DNA of 64,000 nt, taken from assembly GCA_003667245.1 (NCBI GenBank), contig RCNN01000010.1, forward strand, positions 115,543 through 179,542, given 5' to 3'. The stretch is from Heterostelium multicystogenum. Its lineage: Eukaryota; Evosea; Eumycetozoa; Acytosteliales; Acytosteliaceae. The notes beneath the pieces were generated by a model, which worked only from the letters and a program-made list of their open reading frames with translations, had not been told where the DNA came from and did no database searches. Position numbers and translations under genes: made by a program. Of this stretch, positions 48,623 to 60,103 are shown piece after piece. Every line of letters begins with the position of its first letter. Position 1 is the stretch's first letter.

Positions 48623-51227
48623 TTATTTATTATCGTGTTGGGTTTCGTTGAATGGGTATCTTCGAATATATGTACAGCCACAATATAGACATGAAAGGTG
48701 CTTTTCCTTTAATGTCTTGTGATAATTCGATTGCTTTGAATGATTTAAATGTAGGGGTTTGGTTATGTGTTTCAAATATTGATGCCTCTTCACTGAAGAT
48801 AAGTGACTTTACATGACACATCTGGCAGTGGAATAGCATATGGGTGTTAAGTAGAAGCTTAGTTCGTTGACATCGTGCCAATGGACATCCATTAATACAT
48901 TCAACTGAATTCATTGTTGTTTTATTAGGAATATCCTGTTGACAGTAGATACATTTCTCACGAGATGGCAAATGCTTGGGCTGAGGTACTGGTTGATGTA
49001 GTTTCTTATAAACTAGTTTTGCAATACTCAACTGTTTTTCCTTATCACTGATAACATTTTCTGAATTAATAAGCAGAAGCCAATCACACATCAAGAGGAG
49101 TGAGATTTCTTCTTCCTGTGTAATCTCTGAAAAAAGTATTGTTAGCATATAAATTATTATTATATAAGTGAATTGTATTTAAACATGCCTGGTTCATTGG
49201 TAATAGATAGAAACGTTGAAAGTACATTGACTATGTATACCATCTCTACTTTGGAAAATAAATAAAAACATAGATTATTCCATTGTTCAATGATTTTATG
49301 TGGACATTGATCCTATAAACAATAATAAAGATGTTGGTCATTGAAATTTCAGTTGACATTGCAGTTGGCTATCATACCTTTATGATGTGAAATGTATAAA
49401 TAAATAGTTTATATAGATGATAGTAATCACTGAGATGGTTATTCTTTTTGTTTTGTAAACCTGTCGAGCTCTGCAATTGTTGTATCTAAAATATCAACTA
49501 GTTGATGTTCTGTAAGGAATCTCTGATATGTCAAAGTATCCCAAACTCTAGATAGATCATTCTTATTGCTATTATATTCTATTTTGACAGAGTAAATAAT
49601 TGAAGCATGGATAATCAATGCAATATGACTTACTATTGATGAGGCCTAGTTGATAGTTTTCGAAATCACTATTATAATAGATAGTAATTGCCGCAAATAC
49701 TTTTTTGTTTGTGTACATTGTTTGTTGTCCATGAACACTTCATTCTATCATTAGAATTCAATTCGATTTGAAATTAGGGAGCAGTTGTACTTACTTTTCA
49801 CCTACTATCAAAAATAGATTGTTCGGTGACGGTAAACAAAAGTAATAGTTCTCTGGTGTTCTATCTGCAATATCCTGAGGTAAATTAATTTTCTCAATAG
49901 CTAAATCTTTCTTAGTGTCCATTGATTTCCAAAACCTGTCACTAAAAGTATATTTGTGAATTGTGGCATCTAGTGAGCTACAAAAGAACTGGTTGGAGTT
50001 GGCAAAACAAACTGATGATATGTTGTCAGTGTTGTTGATTAAATAGTCGGTCAAAGACTTTTTAGCTGGATTATAGATTTGCAATGCGATACCCTTTCCA
50101 ATAATTAAAAATGATTCTCCTGATTCCTAATATCTTGTTAGTATGTTGGGGCAATACATTATTAGCTCAAACATACATTTGGAGGGGACCACTCTAGGAG
50201 AGTAATTGGCGAGTCATCAGGCTCACAAATAGTTGCTATGGATGTTAGGGTTGAATCTTGGTTAATACAGTAGAGGGAAACCTCTCCCCTACTTGTAGCA
50301 GTAGCCAGTAAAGGTAAACCATTATTTGCAAGTGTGGGTTTCCAACGTAAGTGTTGGCACCAACCTTTACTGAGTTGATGCGTTGAAAATGGTTGAAATG
50401 CATGTTCCAATGGTCCATTTGAATCTAAATTAATCCTCCACAGAGACATTATTCTTTTTCCACCCAATGCTAGCAGGGTTGAATTCTCTGGTCCAGCATT
50501 GTCTGATAATTTAATTGTAAATTTTGGTGACCAATCCAAACACAATATATCAAGAATATCAGATTGTCTTTGATGAGCTTCCACAATTTCAGACTCTCTG
50601 AGAACGTAAACCTGTCTAGTGATAAAATATTGGTTAGTGTATAAATTTAATTTAATAGAATTGTTGATATTTAGCAGCTACTCTTTATATTGATAATTCT
50701 CACAGTCATCTAGTTGGGATCCAATCTTTTCAAACTCGGTTGTTTTCAAATGGTTATAAATCATTGCTTGAATAGATGGTTGGTTCACCCAATTGGGTTG
50801 GAATGTGGGTGCAGATAATGAAGGTGGTACGAATAGATGTAGATTAAGATCATTTGTACATGCTGCTATCAATGATATGCCTCTGTTATTTATGGTTGGT
50901 GAAAACCTAGCTTCTCTAAAATAGGGGTCAGCTTGTGCTTTCTCTTGAGTTTGATACATAATTCCACGATTAAGCTGGTAGTTGGTTGACTTTGTAATCT
51001 CAGCGGTTGAAAATTGATTAAGATTCATTCCATTTAGAGGATTCTGTTGTGTGTCGTTAGCTTATTATGACGAGCATAGTTTTATTGAGGATCAAACTTA
51101 CGAATATAAAGATTGACTTTGCAGAGGTAACCAAGAATTGATCATTTTCTGATGAATGTGTATTGGAAATACATCTGAAATTGGATCTATTGTGTATGAT
51201 TGTATGCTTAGACTTTAAAAAATTCAT
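48623..51227 (-). CDS. TFIIIC90/GTF3C4-like RNA polymerase III factor
   Basis: The gene begins at 51227 (MNFLKSKHTIIHNRSNFRCI) and runs through at least eight exons. The N-terminal half is a WD-type propeller (FSPTINNRGISLIAACTNDL, ILCLDWSPKFTIKLSDN, LRWKPT, LLATATSRGEVSLYCIN, LLEWSPPN). The C-terminus is a TFIIIC-type zinc domain: CIYCQQDIP, a second Cys pair with CPLARCQRT, then HCQMCH and a final CLYCGC. This order fits GTF3C4/TFIIIC90, which contacts the polymerase III machinery at tRNA genes. Some exon joins are clean (about 50675/50593, phase 2; 50170/50128, phase 0). Breaks are needed near 51060, 49770, 49455 and 48710. One intron (about 49125-49187) starts with GC rather than GT yet joins exactly in phase. 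Confidence 0.7.
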
Positions 51228-51435
51228 AATAATAATAAGAATAGTGTTGCAACATTGAAATAAAACAACAACAACTAATAATAATATACAAGTAGATTTA
51301 TAGTGATCAATAGTTTTTTTTGGCGGGTGCCACACAAAACATATTATTATGTTTATTATTAATATTTTTATTAATTGTACAAGGTTACTTCGTATCGGAT
51401 ACGATGTTTATTTCAAGTCAGTCAGAAGAATAATG

Positions 51436-51966
51436 TTACGCTGCTGCTGTTGTTACTACGTCGACGGGTGATCTGAAAAAAGAATACAGTTTCGAAAGTA
51501 AGGTGATCAGGTAAAAAGGTAATGCCAACATAAAGCCAAACTTGACAAACTTTAACCGAGAGAAATCGAGAACTGCTACATTGCTATTCTCTGAGAGTTC
51601 ATCAAGTATACCACTGTTGAATCGGGATCGTTTCGTATTGAAGTAGCGGATGATCGCACCAAAGTTAAATATATATCCCATCCAACAACTAATCATAGTG
51701 AATGAATGTATGGTCACAATGATCGTTGAAATCCAGGAGTTTAATGAAAGCAAATAGCGAGTCCAGTATCTTGCAATAGTGAAGCCAATTAGATTGACTA
51801 GAGGGATTGCTATACCTGCTATAAATCGCTTTTTACCACGATGCTTTATTTGCTCTGGGGTTTCGTTAGGACTAGGATAGCCATACCGAAGATAAAGTAC
51901 ACATATATCAAAAAATATCTGTGACAATGAGCTACCAAGTAGACCATTGATGATGAGTGATTTCAT
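51436..51966 (-). CDS. multi-spanning membrane protein of unknown function (176 aa)
   Basis: A single-exon frame without breaks. Hydrophobic segments lie at about residues 5-27, 47-66, 72-92, 96-110 and 140-160, separated by basic loops (HRGKKR, KRSRF). The N-terminus MKSLIINGLLGSSLSQIFFD could be a signal anchor, and the tail ends in Ala. Charge distribution is positive in the short loops. Conserved-looking features are TPEQIKHRGKKRF after the first span and LDFSRLKFVKFGF before the last. I do not recognise the family. It is transcribed away from the CUE-domain gene across a 430-base spacer. Confidence 0.65.
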   Translation of the reverse strand: MKSLIINGLLGSSLSQIFFDICVLYLRYGYPSPNETPEQIKHRGKKRFIAGIAIPLVNLIGFTIARYWTRYLLSLNSWISTIIVTIHSFTMISCWMGYIFNFGAIIRYFNTKRSRFNSGILDELSENSNVAVLDFSRLKFVKFGFMLALPFYLITLLSKLYSFFRSPVDVVTTAAA

Positions 51967-52394
51967 ATTACTAATTAATGTACCAAATATGAATGAATGT
52001 CTTGCTAGCTATTATTTATCTTGTCTTGCTGCTATTTCTGTAATAAAAAATTAATTTAATGAAATTTCGCAAACAGAAAATATTAAAATATTTGCAAAAA
52101 TCATTGACAACCAAAATTGTAACCAGAGTATTGCTACAAACTAATACTCTGTTTATGATATCGCGATGAATAATATTTATTATTTTATTTAATATTTAAT
52201 AATATATGTTCTCTTTTTTTTGGGAATCTTATTTTGTTTTTTATTTTCATTCAGTCATTCATTTATAATTTAGAGCATTTTTACAAATTTTAACTTTCAT
52301 ATTTAATTTAAATTTTTACTTTACTTTTATTTGTATTACCTTTGCTTTTGTTTCTTAAGAAAAGAGTAGCATACACAACTACAATAGCAACAGA
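51967..52394. other. divergent intergenic region
   Basis: AT-rich spacer between the membrane protein and CUE-protein genes, with T-runs; no gene or RNA seen. Confidence 0.5.
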
Positions 52395-53428
52395 ATGAGC
52401 GTACCCTATGAAGAAGCATTGAACTCTTTACATTCAATGTTCTCTAGCTTTGACCGAGAGTTGATTGGTGCTGTATTACAGCAGAATAAGGGACACATGG
52501 AGAAGACTATTGATGCTCTGTTGGAAATGAGTGGAGAAGTGCCCATCAATGAAAATACAGACTCTGACCATGTAATATAAATATGCTTTGATAAACCTGA
52601 TGATTTAATACTCACTCTTGAATAACAGAGTATAGCACAGATGCATCAAGATGAAATGTTAGCAAGAATGTTACAAAATGAGATGTTTATGAATGAAGTG
52701 AGCAATGATGAACAGTTGGCACATTTGTTCAATCAAAGACAACTTCAACAACTACAGCAGAGACAGCAACAGCAGCAGCAGCAGCAAGTCCTAAGACCTT
52801 CTCAAAGAGATTTTGTAGGTGCTCTACCAACAACAAACAACACTGTAAATAATTATGAACAAGAAGACGGAAGTGTATTTTCAATGCTAGAGGAAGATTT
52901 GAATTTAAAGGAAATAAAAGAAAAAATAGGCCAGTTAAGTGAGGGTAAGTACACATCTACGCCAACCCATTCTTCCAATATTAATAATGTAATTTCTCAA
53001 GCTGCCAAATCAAAGTTTAAAGAGTTGTCAGATTTTTTTATGAAAAAAGAAGATAATATCTATAAGTAGGTATCATTTCACTAAATATTAAGAGTTATAT
53101 TAAATAAATTTCTGTCTTTTTAGGGAGGTAAGAACTCATGATATTGATGACGAGGAGGAGGAAGAAGAAACCAATCACCATGAATTGAGAAGAGTGAATA
53201 CACACCAGAATAATGTCAGTATTAATTCGTCGGAGGATGAGTATGAAAGTTTTGTTTTAGGTAATATTATTTTATAGAATACAATTATTCATGATGGTTT
53301 TCTAAAACAATTTCTTATGTACAACAATAACAGAAGAAAGAAATTCAAGAAGTGGAGATCATCAAAACTCTAATGGTGTCAGATTGAGAACTTTGAGAGA
53401 AGGAGTAGGATCAAAAAAGGATGACTAA
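52395..53428 (+). CDS. CUE-domain protein (4 exons)
   Basis: Exons 52395-52571, 52629-53065, 53124-53260 and 53334-53428 give 281 residues with no frame break. Residues 5-48 form a CUE domain (EEALNSLHSMFSSFDRELIG, then a second helix and MEKTIDALLEMSG), a ubiquitin-binding three-helix fold. After the splice come DEMLARMLQNEMFMNEV, a Gln run of about 20 residues, a second short helix pair, and an acidic patch (DDEEEEEE) before a basic tail ending SKKDD. Plant and fungal CUE proteins share the arrangement of CUE plus a second DEMLA..LQNE.F helix. The likely role is in ubiquitin-dependent sorting or degradation. A strong-looking donor inside exon 2 (about 52945) is read through because the sequence after it is clearly coding. 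Confidence 0.8.
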
Positions 53429-53658
53429 TATTTATGGACGAAAAAATTCATGTGTACACCAATGGGGTATAAAAATAAAATCTCCAAATATTGGTTAGTT
53501 TTTAATTATTTATATTCGAATTATCCATTTGAAGAGAGGTTATTACTAAGTGACATAATTATTAATAATTGATTATTTCTATTAGTTATTATTATTACAA
53601 TTACTTTAAAATCCAGTTTATTTGCTTTTAATGTTTATTTTTACATTTCAAAGCAACA

Positions 53659-54891
53659 ATGAAAAGCTATACCAAATATTTTCATATCCCAGAAACAATT
53701 AATTTAGATATTAATACAACTATATTGAATCCTATATCATCATCATGTCTCACCATTGATCAAGTTTTTGATTCTTTAGAGAATGATATTACACTTCTTA
53801 CCAATTCTATAATTAATAATCTATCCTTAGACAATCAAAATAAAAATGAGAAGCTCAATGATATTACAAGTAAACTATTTAACTTGAAAGTATGAATTAA
53901 TTACCATTCATTTTACCCTAATTGCCCATAATTATTAACTTTTTTACATAAGGGAAAGAAAACTAGACCAGCTGTAATTTTTTTACTTTCAAAAGTTTTG
54001 GACAGCAGTTGTGAATCTATCCATAGCTCTAGTTTAAACCTTGCAATGGTTGCCGAGATGTTCCATACTGCCAGTTTGATACATGATGATGTTATTGATG
54101 GCTCAGACACAAGAAGAGGAGAAAAAACTGTAAATACTTTATATTCAAATAGTTTGGCTATTATCGGAGGTGATTTTATTTTATCAAAGTAAGTCATTGA
54201 ATTGATATAATATTATTTGATACTTATTAGTTATAAGAGCAATGACATTATTAGGATCACTTGAAAATATTCGAGTCTATCATTCGATGAGTAAAATCCT
54301 TGGTGACCTTGTGGATGGCGAATTTCTTCAACTCCAGGTGAATGGACTATCATTTGAAAGATATCTTTATAAGTCATATTTAAAAACAGCCTCAATGTTT
54401 TCTAATAGTTGTAAATCAATAGCTATCTTGAGGAATCATGATCAATCAATAATTGATTTATGCTTCCAATTTGGTACTTATATAGGACTTGCATTTCAAG
54501 TATGTAAAGTTCATTGATTTTTTAGGTAGAGTATACTTACAATTTTGCTAAATAGATAATTGATGATCTTTTAGATTTTACTATTTCTGCAAATTCACTT
54601 GGAAAACCTGCACTTGTTGACCTTAAATTAGGTATTACCACAGCTCCGGTATTGTTTGCAGCCCAGGAGTATCCTATACTAGAAGTTTTAATTAATAGAA
54701 AGTTTTCACAAAAAGGCGACGTAGATCTGGCCACTGGTCTTGTCCATCAAAGTAAAGCTTTAGAGTTGACAAGAGTCCTCGCAATATCATTTTGCAATAA
54801 AGCCATTAACCTATTGATGAAGTTTCCTCAGAGTATATCAAGAGATATGTTAATTATACTGACTCATTCAATTATAAATCGTAAAAAGTAG
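53659..54891 (+). CDS. coq1: long-chain polyprenyl diphosphate synthase (4 exons)
   Basis: Exons 53659-53889, 53953-54188, 54238-54499 and 54556-54891 give an intact 354-residue protein. It contains both aspartate-rich motifs: LIHDDVIDGSDTRRG (first) and IIDDLLDF (second), plus GKKTRPA and GKPALVDLKLG. The residue five before the first Asp motif is Ala, a small side chain expected in enzymes that make long products. This fits the solanesyl/decaprenyl diphosphate synthase that builds the ubiquinone side chain in mitochondria (Coq1). The catalytic second motif starts exactly at an exon junction (54556). The N-terminal 60 residues are Asn/Ser/Ile-rich, compatible with but not diagnostic of mitochondrial import. 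Confidence 0.87.
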
Positions 54892-55258
54892 TCATATTTA
54901 TAAAAATTGGTTAAAAATATATTAAATAAAAATACAAAGTGACTTTATTTTTAGATTTCAATCAATACAATTAACTAAACGACACAGATCGTTATGGTTT
55001 CTAATAAATAAAATAATATCTTGTGAACTAAAAAAAATCATTTTTCGATGAATTTAAAAAATTACGATGAAATAATGGATTCATCCACAAATCCATTTAA
55101 ATTTTTGGAATTTTGTTTACCATGCCATTTGATACCTTTTAGATTTAAAAAAAATAATACCCAACAAAATAACGAGAAATATTAGTTTGTAGTATTTTTA
55201 TTTACCCAAGTATTTGTCACTTCAATCCAAATAATATAATTATTAAAATAGATAGATC
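54892..55258. other. intergenic region
   Basis: AT-rich spacer; contains the 3' end of the polyprenyl synthase gene. Nothing else was seen. Confidence 0.5.
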
Positions 55259-56391
55259 ATGAACAAAAATACAATATTTATTTTAATTGGAGTGTTAGGA
55301 TTATCATTGGTTTTCACCATCGGTTTTTTATCCAATAGCTCTGATTATTTTTCTATTACAGGTTCAAAAGAAAATGATTTCAATTTATATCATTCACAGA
55401 GAGAACAAATAGACCATTTATTAAGAATCAATGACAAATTATCACAATCTCTCACTAATTTGTCCAAAAGTATAGAGGACAATAATGTAAATAAGCTTTT
55501 GAGCAAGCAACTATCTTGGGCTACATCACTCAGAAAGTTTGAAAAGAAAATCTATTCTCAATAGTATGTATTACTCCTATCTTTGCATTTCACTATATTC
55601 ATTGACATACTTAATCATACAAGTGGTGAGGATGGCGTAATAGAGGAAATCTTTAATCATATAGGAACCACAAATAAGTTCTATGTTGAATTTGGTACGG
55701 AAAGTGGTGTTGAAATAAATACCAGAGTATTGCGAGAACAAAAAGGATGGACTGGAGTTTTGCTTGATGGTGGTTATGATAAGCCAGAGATTGGTTTACA
55801 CAAGGAATATATATCTCCAAGTAATATAGTAGAACTGTTTAAGAAATATCAAGTCCCAATTGAACCCGATTTAGTTAGTGTAGATACCGATATGTATGAT
55901 TATGATATCGCAAAAAATATATTAAAAGAGTAAGTTTTGTTATTATTTCAATTAAAATGGTTCCTCCTAACAATAGAACTCTATAAATGATCAGATATAG
56001 GCCAAGAATGTGGATTGCTGAATACAATGCCAATATGCCAGATTGCACCGCTTTGGATGTTAGCTATATCAAAGAACATCCATTCTGGAAACCAGGTTCC
56101 AAAGACACGGAAGGGTATGTTGGAAATAGTTTATGCTCGTTCTACCAATTGGGTGTTATCAATGGCTATTCATTTGTACATGCAACCAATGAAAGCTTGA
56201 ATGCGTTCTTTATCCGAAATGATGTTTTGGGTATATCCTTGACTCCTTATTTAAAGTGGACTGCTTACAATACACCAGCCCGATATGGACCTTATGGCGA
56301 TGGATGGAGACAAGCAGATATTAATTGGACTTTGATGCCACAATATGTACAAATACCAATGATTGATCATTTACTCGAAGTGAATAAATAA
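55259..56391 (+). CDS. type II membrane FkbM-like methyltransferase (3 exons)
   Basis: Exons 55259-55563, 55624-55929 and 55995-56391 give 335 residues. An N-terminal helix (residues 5-25, FILIGVLGLSLVFTIGFL) anchors the protein, followed by a luminal linker. The catalytic part resembles the FkbM methyltransferase family: YGEDGVIEEIFNHI, YVEFGTESGVEINTRVL (SAM loop), GWTGVLLDGGY, PDLVSVDTDMYDYDIAKNIL, YRPRMWIAEYN. The third exon acceptor matters: tcag at 55991-55994 gives a clean frame, whereas the more upstream caatag would introduce a stop. Substrate is unknown; related proteins methylate glycans or other secreted molecules. Confidence 0.75.
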
Positions 56392-56608
56392 ATTCATTGC
56401 CATAATAATAATATATTTATGGTACAGAAGAAAAGAATCTTGACATTTTTTTTAGATAGAAATAACAAAATGGAAAGGAATAGGGATCTTAGTGAAAAAA
56501 TTTGATATGTTTTTTTAAATATAGAAAGATTTTAGAAAATAAAAATGTTTGTATATGAAACCTAAAAAAAATGATAATCATTTTTAATCAATTTGAAGAA
56601 ATAATAAC

Positions 56609-58312
56609 ATGAATAGTTTATTTTTCAAAGTATTAAATAACAATGTTTTGCATAGAATAATATTTAATTATGTACATAAAATATCATTGAACTTATCCAC
56701 AAATGATAACAGTTATAATTGGAATAAATTGCTTAGAAAACCAAATCTTTTAGCTGAATATGGATATTTCGTTTTGCTTCGGAAGTGTTTGGAGGATAGT
56801 AATGAATTTAAGAAATTTAATTTAGAAATACTAAGGAGAGCTGCTAAGATAGGTAGTTTAGACATGTGTGTCTTCCTCCTAGATTACTTTAAAATTGAGA
56901 GAAGAATGAATTTACCACGACAACAAGACCTCCCAAACGAAATACTAGCAGTGGCAATAGAAAAGAAAAGAATGGATTTGATTCAGTATCTATTGCAGAG
57001 ATTCAATACTTTCAAATGGAACTATCAGACTGCATTATCTATTTCACCACGATCTCGTGATCTTGAAATAGTTAAATTTTTTGCATCTAAAGTGGAACAG
57101 GAAGAGAGTGAATTTACTGTGTCGACCATACCTAAATGTGCAAATCAAATCTATAGAACAGTGAATGTATTCGATGTAGCTGCATCGGTTGGAGATATAG
57201 ATATGATTAAATGGTTGATAGCAAATAGACCAAACGAATTAGAACTATCAGATATGTTTGAAGCTGCAATTGTTAAAAATCATCCCCAGCTGTTAGATTA
57301 TCTCTTGACTGAACACAGGGATCGATTGAACACCGAAAACACAGATTATCTTCGATTTGCTGCTGAAAGATCACTAGAGTCAGTTATCAAATTGTTCAGA
57401 GTAGGATGTACACCTCCACATAATATCATTAGTGTGGCAGCATATCATGGAAATCTTGATATAGTAAAATGGCTTTATTCTAATGGTGTACAAGATCAAG
57501 AATATCAAAGTATAATGGATTGTGCAGCAAATCTCAATGAATTTGAGATTGTAAGATGGTTACATGAAAACAGAAGCGAAGCTTATTGCACAACTGAGAC
57601 AATGGACCTGGCAGCAGGTTTTGGGAACTTAGAAATGGTAGAATGGCTACACCTTAACCGAACTGAAGGATGCAGTGTGATGGCTATGACTAATGCAGCT
57701 ATTGGGGGTCATCTGTCAGTTGTAAAGTGGCTACATGAGAAAAGAACTGAAGGCTGTGAGGAAGGTATAATGAACAGAGTTGCCATGAATGGGTATGTTG
57801 AGATGTTGGTGTGGCTTGAAAACAATACATCCCACAGGTGCAGTGGTACCATCCTTGATGATGTACTCCTCGAAGACAATGTAGAAATAATCAAATATCT
57901 AGATGAGAGAAATTGTGGTAGAGACAATCATTTTAACTTCACACCTGATACGATGGACTTGGCAGCAGAGTTTGGATCTTTTAAAATTGTTAAATGGCTC
58001 CATCATCATCGAACAGAAGGTTGCACAGAAAAAGCATTCACTATGGCAATACAAAACAATAGAATTAAAATTGTTAAATGGCTGTTTGCTAATAGAACAG
58101 AATACAGTGTTACAGACATTAGATTTAATGAAACATTTTCTATGCTACTTAGAAAGAATAGTTATGAGACTTTAGAATGGTTGCTAAATACTGTATCAAT
58201 ACCAATTGATCATCTCATTCGTATGCAAAATGAGATGAATCAAAAATGTGCCACATCAATCGAATCTTTGGATGTGTTAGCTCAGTACTTGGCAAAGTTG
58301 GATCTTGAATAG
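56609..58312 (+). CDS. ankyrin-repeat protein (567 aa, single exon)
   Basis: An uninterrupted frame. The N-terminal 60 residues (MNSLFFKVLNNNVLHRIIFN, WNKLLRKP) form the short helical head that precedes ankyrin repeats in many dictyostelid proteins. At least twelve degenerate ankyrin units follow, with recurring core patterns such as VAASVGDIDMIKWLIANRP, AAGFGNLEMVEWLHLNR, AAIGGHLSVVKWLHEKR, AAEFGSFKIVKWLHHHR. They lack the TPLH consensus of metazoan ankyrins and instead resemble the expanded protist/giant-virus style. The protein is soluble with no other domain, suggesting a protein-binding scaffold. It marks the start of the accessory-looking end of the window. Confidence 0.8.
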   Translation: MNSLFFKVLNNNVLHRIIFNYVHKISLNLSTNDNSYNWNKLLRKPNLLAEYGYFVLLRKCLEDSNEFKKFNLEILRRAAKIGSLDMCVFLLDYFKIERRMNLPRQQDLPNEILAVAIEKKRMDLIQYLLQRFNTFKWNYQTALSISPRSRDLEIVKFFASKVEQEESEFTVSTIPKCANQIYRTVNVFDVAASVGDIDMIKWLIANRPNELELSDMFEAAIVKNHPQLLDYLLTEHRDRLNTENTDYLRFAAERSLESVIKLFRVGCTPPHNIISVAAYHGNLDIVKWLYSNGVQDQEYQSIMDCAANLNEFEIVRWLHENRSEAYCTTETMDLAAGFGNLEMVEWLHLNRTEGCSVMAMTNAAIGGHLSVVKWLHEKRTEGCEEGIMNRVAMNGYVEMLVWLENNTSHRCSGTILDDVLLEDNVEIIKYLDERNCGRDNHFNFTPDTMDLAAEFGSFKIVKWLHHHRTEGCTEKAFTMAIQNNRIKIVKWLFANRTEYSVTDIRFNETFSMLLRKNSYETLEWLLNTVSIPIDHLIRMQNEMNQKCATSIESLDVLAQYLAKLDLE

Positions 58313-58970
58313 TTTAAGTGTTATCCTAGACATAATAGAGTTGACCAATTAATCAAAAAATAAAGATAGTTCAAAGATTCTGTTTCAGATCTCTTCCCTT
58401 CTGGCATGACATCATTTCGAGAACGATGATCATCACACTGGATAAGTTGGACTCATTATAAAGAAACTATACAAGGTTTAAATGAGAGACTGTTTTTCTT
58501 TTATTTAATCAGTTTAAACATTCAATATGACACAATAATGGAAGACTCCATAGGGTCTAGTTGTGGAAACCTCTATCATCCAGTTTCGATTTCCACTTGA
58601 GAAAAGTCCACAATTGGGCAAGTTCATCAGATTCTATTAATCTTAAATTCAAAAAAGTTAAGGAAACAGTCTCTTTAATAAGAATTGTTTAAGAGTGGCT
58701 TAATAGAAGTCGAAGTCTTCTTAATAAAAGAGTGACTTATTGACTCCAAGATTTATTTTGCAAGATCACGAATCTACTACTACTAATAAAATATCTCAAG
58801 ATTTTCATTTTCAGATATCAACTCCAATGTTAAAATCTTTCTAACAACAACAACTCCTCCACTAATTTAAGATGAAAAAGTTGTTGAAGTTTCCCAATTG
58901 AGGGAAAGATATTTTGTTTCCATATCTAAAGCTATAAAAACGGTCTGTTACATGTACATATTATATAAAA
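58313..58970. other. intergenic region with a decayed coding remnant
   Basis: At about 58450-58625 (+) a frame reads WISWTHYKETIQGLNERLF and later YDTIMEDSIGSS before a stop. A related sequence (FDTIMEVSIESR) occurs at about 62772-62815. The rest is AT-rich. The pair looks like degraded copies of one dictyostelid gene. Confidence 0.35.
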
Positions 58971-59423
58971 ATGAATAGAGTTACTATTTCAACAATACTT
59001 TTTTGTTTAAGAGTAGTTATCTCTTTGGAAGTGTACCAACTTCCTAGCTTCTATATAGATGGTTCAGAGTGCTATAGTTATAATCACAATTTTTCTGCAA
59101 CTATCATAACATTTATTCCAGCGACCGAGTATCTGATGAATGACATCATGGCAACAACACCTTACATTTATACTGCAAACTTAACAATAGTGAATCAAAT
59201 TTATAATGCTGTTCAATATAAAACTGATGTTGGATATAAAACTACTGACTTTCTATTTACAACAATTGAAACCCAAACCAGTGCATATAATATGAAATTT
59301 GACAATCTATTGTTTAAAGTTCCAATTGGTGCAACACCTGCAATTAGAGTTTTTTGCTATACCTGTCCAACATGCTTTGAATGTCCATTCACACTTGAAG
59401 GTCAAGGTTGTGCATCATCATAA
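58971..59423 (+). CDS. small secreted Cys-containing protein (150 aa)
   Basis: A single-exon frame starting MNRVTISTILFCLRVVISLE, a plausible signal peptide with cleavage near residue 19. The mature part is rich in Thr, Tyr, Ile and Asn, with several potential N-glycosylation sites, and ends with a Cys cluster (FCYTCPTCFECPF...GC). I do not recognise the family. Hydrophobic strands alternating with Thr suggest a small beta-sheet protein. Its neighbours are accessory genes and remnants. Confidence 0.6.
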   Translation: MNRVTISTILFCLRVVISLEVYQLPSFYIDGSECYSYNHNFSATIITFIPATEYLMNDIMATTPYIYTANLTIVNQIYNAVQYKTDVGYKTTDFLFTTIETQTSAYNMKFDNLLFKVPIGATPAIRVFCYTCPTCFECPFTLEGQGCASS

Positions 59424-59669
59424 TCAATTATTATTTAATAAAATTCTACAAATCTTTATATTTTAATTAAACAAGGTACAAATTTAATCAAACAGCTCCT
59501 CTGTGTTGTCATCTAGTGATGTTTGATGATAATATAGATCAAATTCTCAACTCCCAATTTAAATAACAAACAACGAAGGCAATCATGTTAAAGAGGAAGC
59601 GAGACATAAAGCTTTGACATCAGAAGGTAATCTCAGAAAAATCATTTCGAGAGCTTCCCTTTCCCTTAC
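59424..59669. other. spacer with weak minus-strand coding traces
   Basis: Reads on the minus strand include FLRLPSDVKALCLASSLT at about 59630-59580 and a further short open run, probably parts of the same decayed gene as the neighbouring remnant. Confidence 0.3.
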
Positions 59670-59803
59670 CTCACTTCTTTTATCAAAGTTGTCTCCAAGA
59701 GGTTATTTACATGTGCTTTATCTTTGTTTCTCTTGATATTCTCGATCAATGGCCACTCAATATCAAAGAACAATTTAAATTGTTTCTCATACCAAGATCT
59801 CTT
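59670..59803 (-). pseudogene. exon-like remnant of a dictyostelid gene
   Basis: A minus-strand open stretch of about 45 codons reads WYEKQFKLFFDIEWPL and continues with helical, charged sequence before GAAGTGAG followed by GTAAGG, a donor-like string. A stop precedes it upstream (59806-59804). The composition is that of a folded protein. It probably belongs to an F-box-like or leucine-rich family member that has decayed; I cannot identify it. Confidence 0.3.
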
Positions 59804-60103
59804 TCATTTGACTCTCATTCCTTCAATTCATTTTAAATCCATTTTTTTATTTATATACAATAATAATTAGTATTTTAGTTTTTATTCACTGCACCAAGCA
59901 TCAACAAATACAACTTTTATTCCCGTTCCACAAGCTTCTATCTTCTATTTGTTCATACCTCAGTCAAACTTACAAGCTTTACTTACATTCTTTAAATTAT
60001 TTTGTTCTTCAGTCACTACAACAACTACAACATTATCTCTACTTTTATATCTTACAGTATTTTATTAGTTAATTCTTTCCTTTATTTATTATTTAAAAAC
60101 AAA
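59804..60103. other. intergenic region
   Basis: Moderately pyrimidine-rich spacer leading to the P-loop gene; no gene was recognised. Confidence 0.4.

Noticed and set aside
52940..52965. Intron starting at a GTAAGTAC donor inside the CUE-domain gene
   Set aside because: The sequence after it remains open and helical to 53065, and removing it would not restore a better domain.
55971..56000. In-frame stop in the FkbM-like gene
   Set aside because: It disappears when the acceptor at 55994 (gatcag) is used in place of the upstream caatag; the frame is then continuous.
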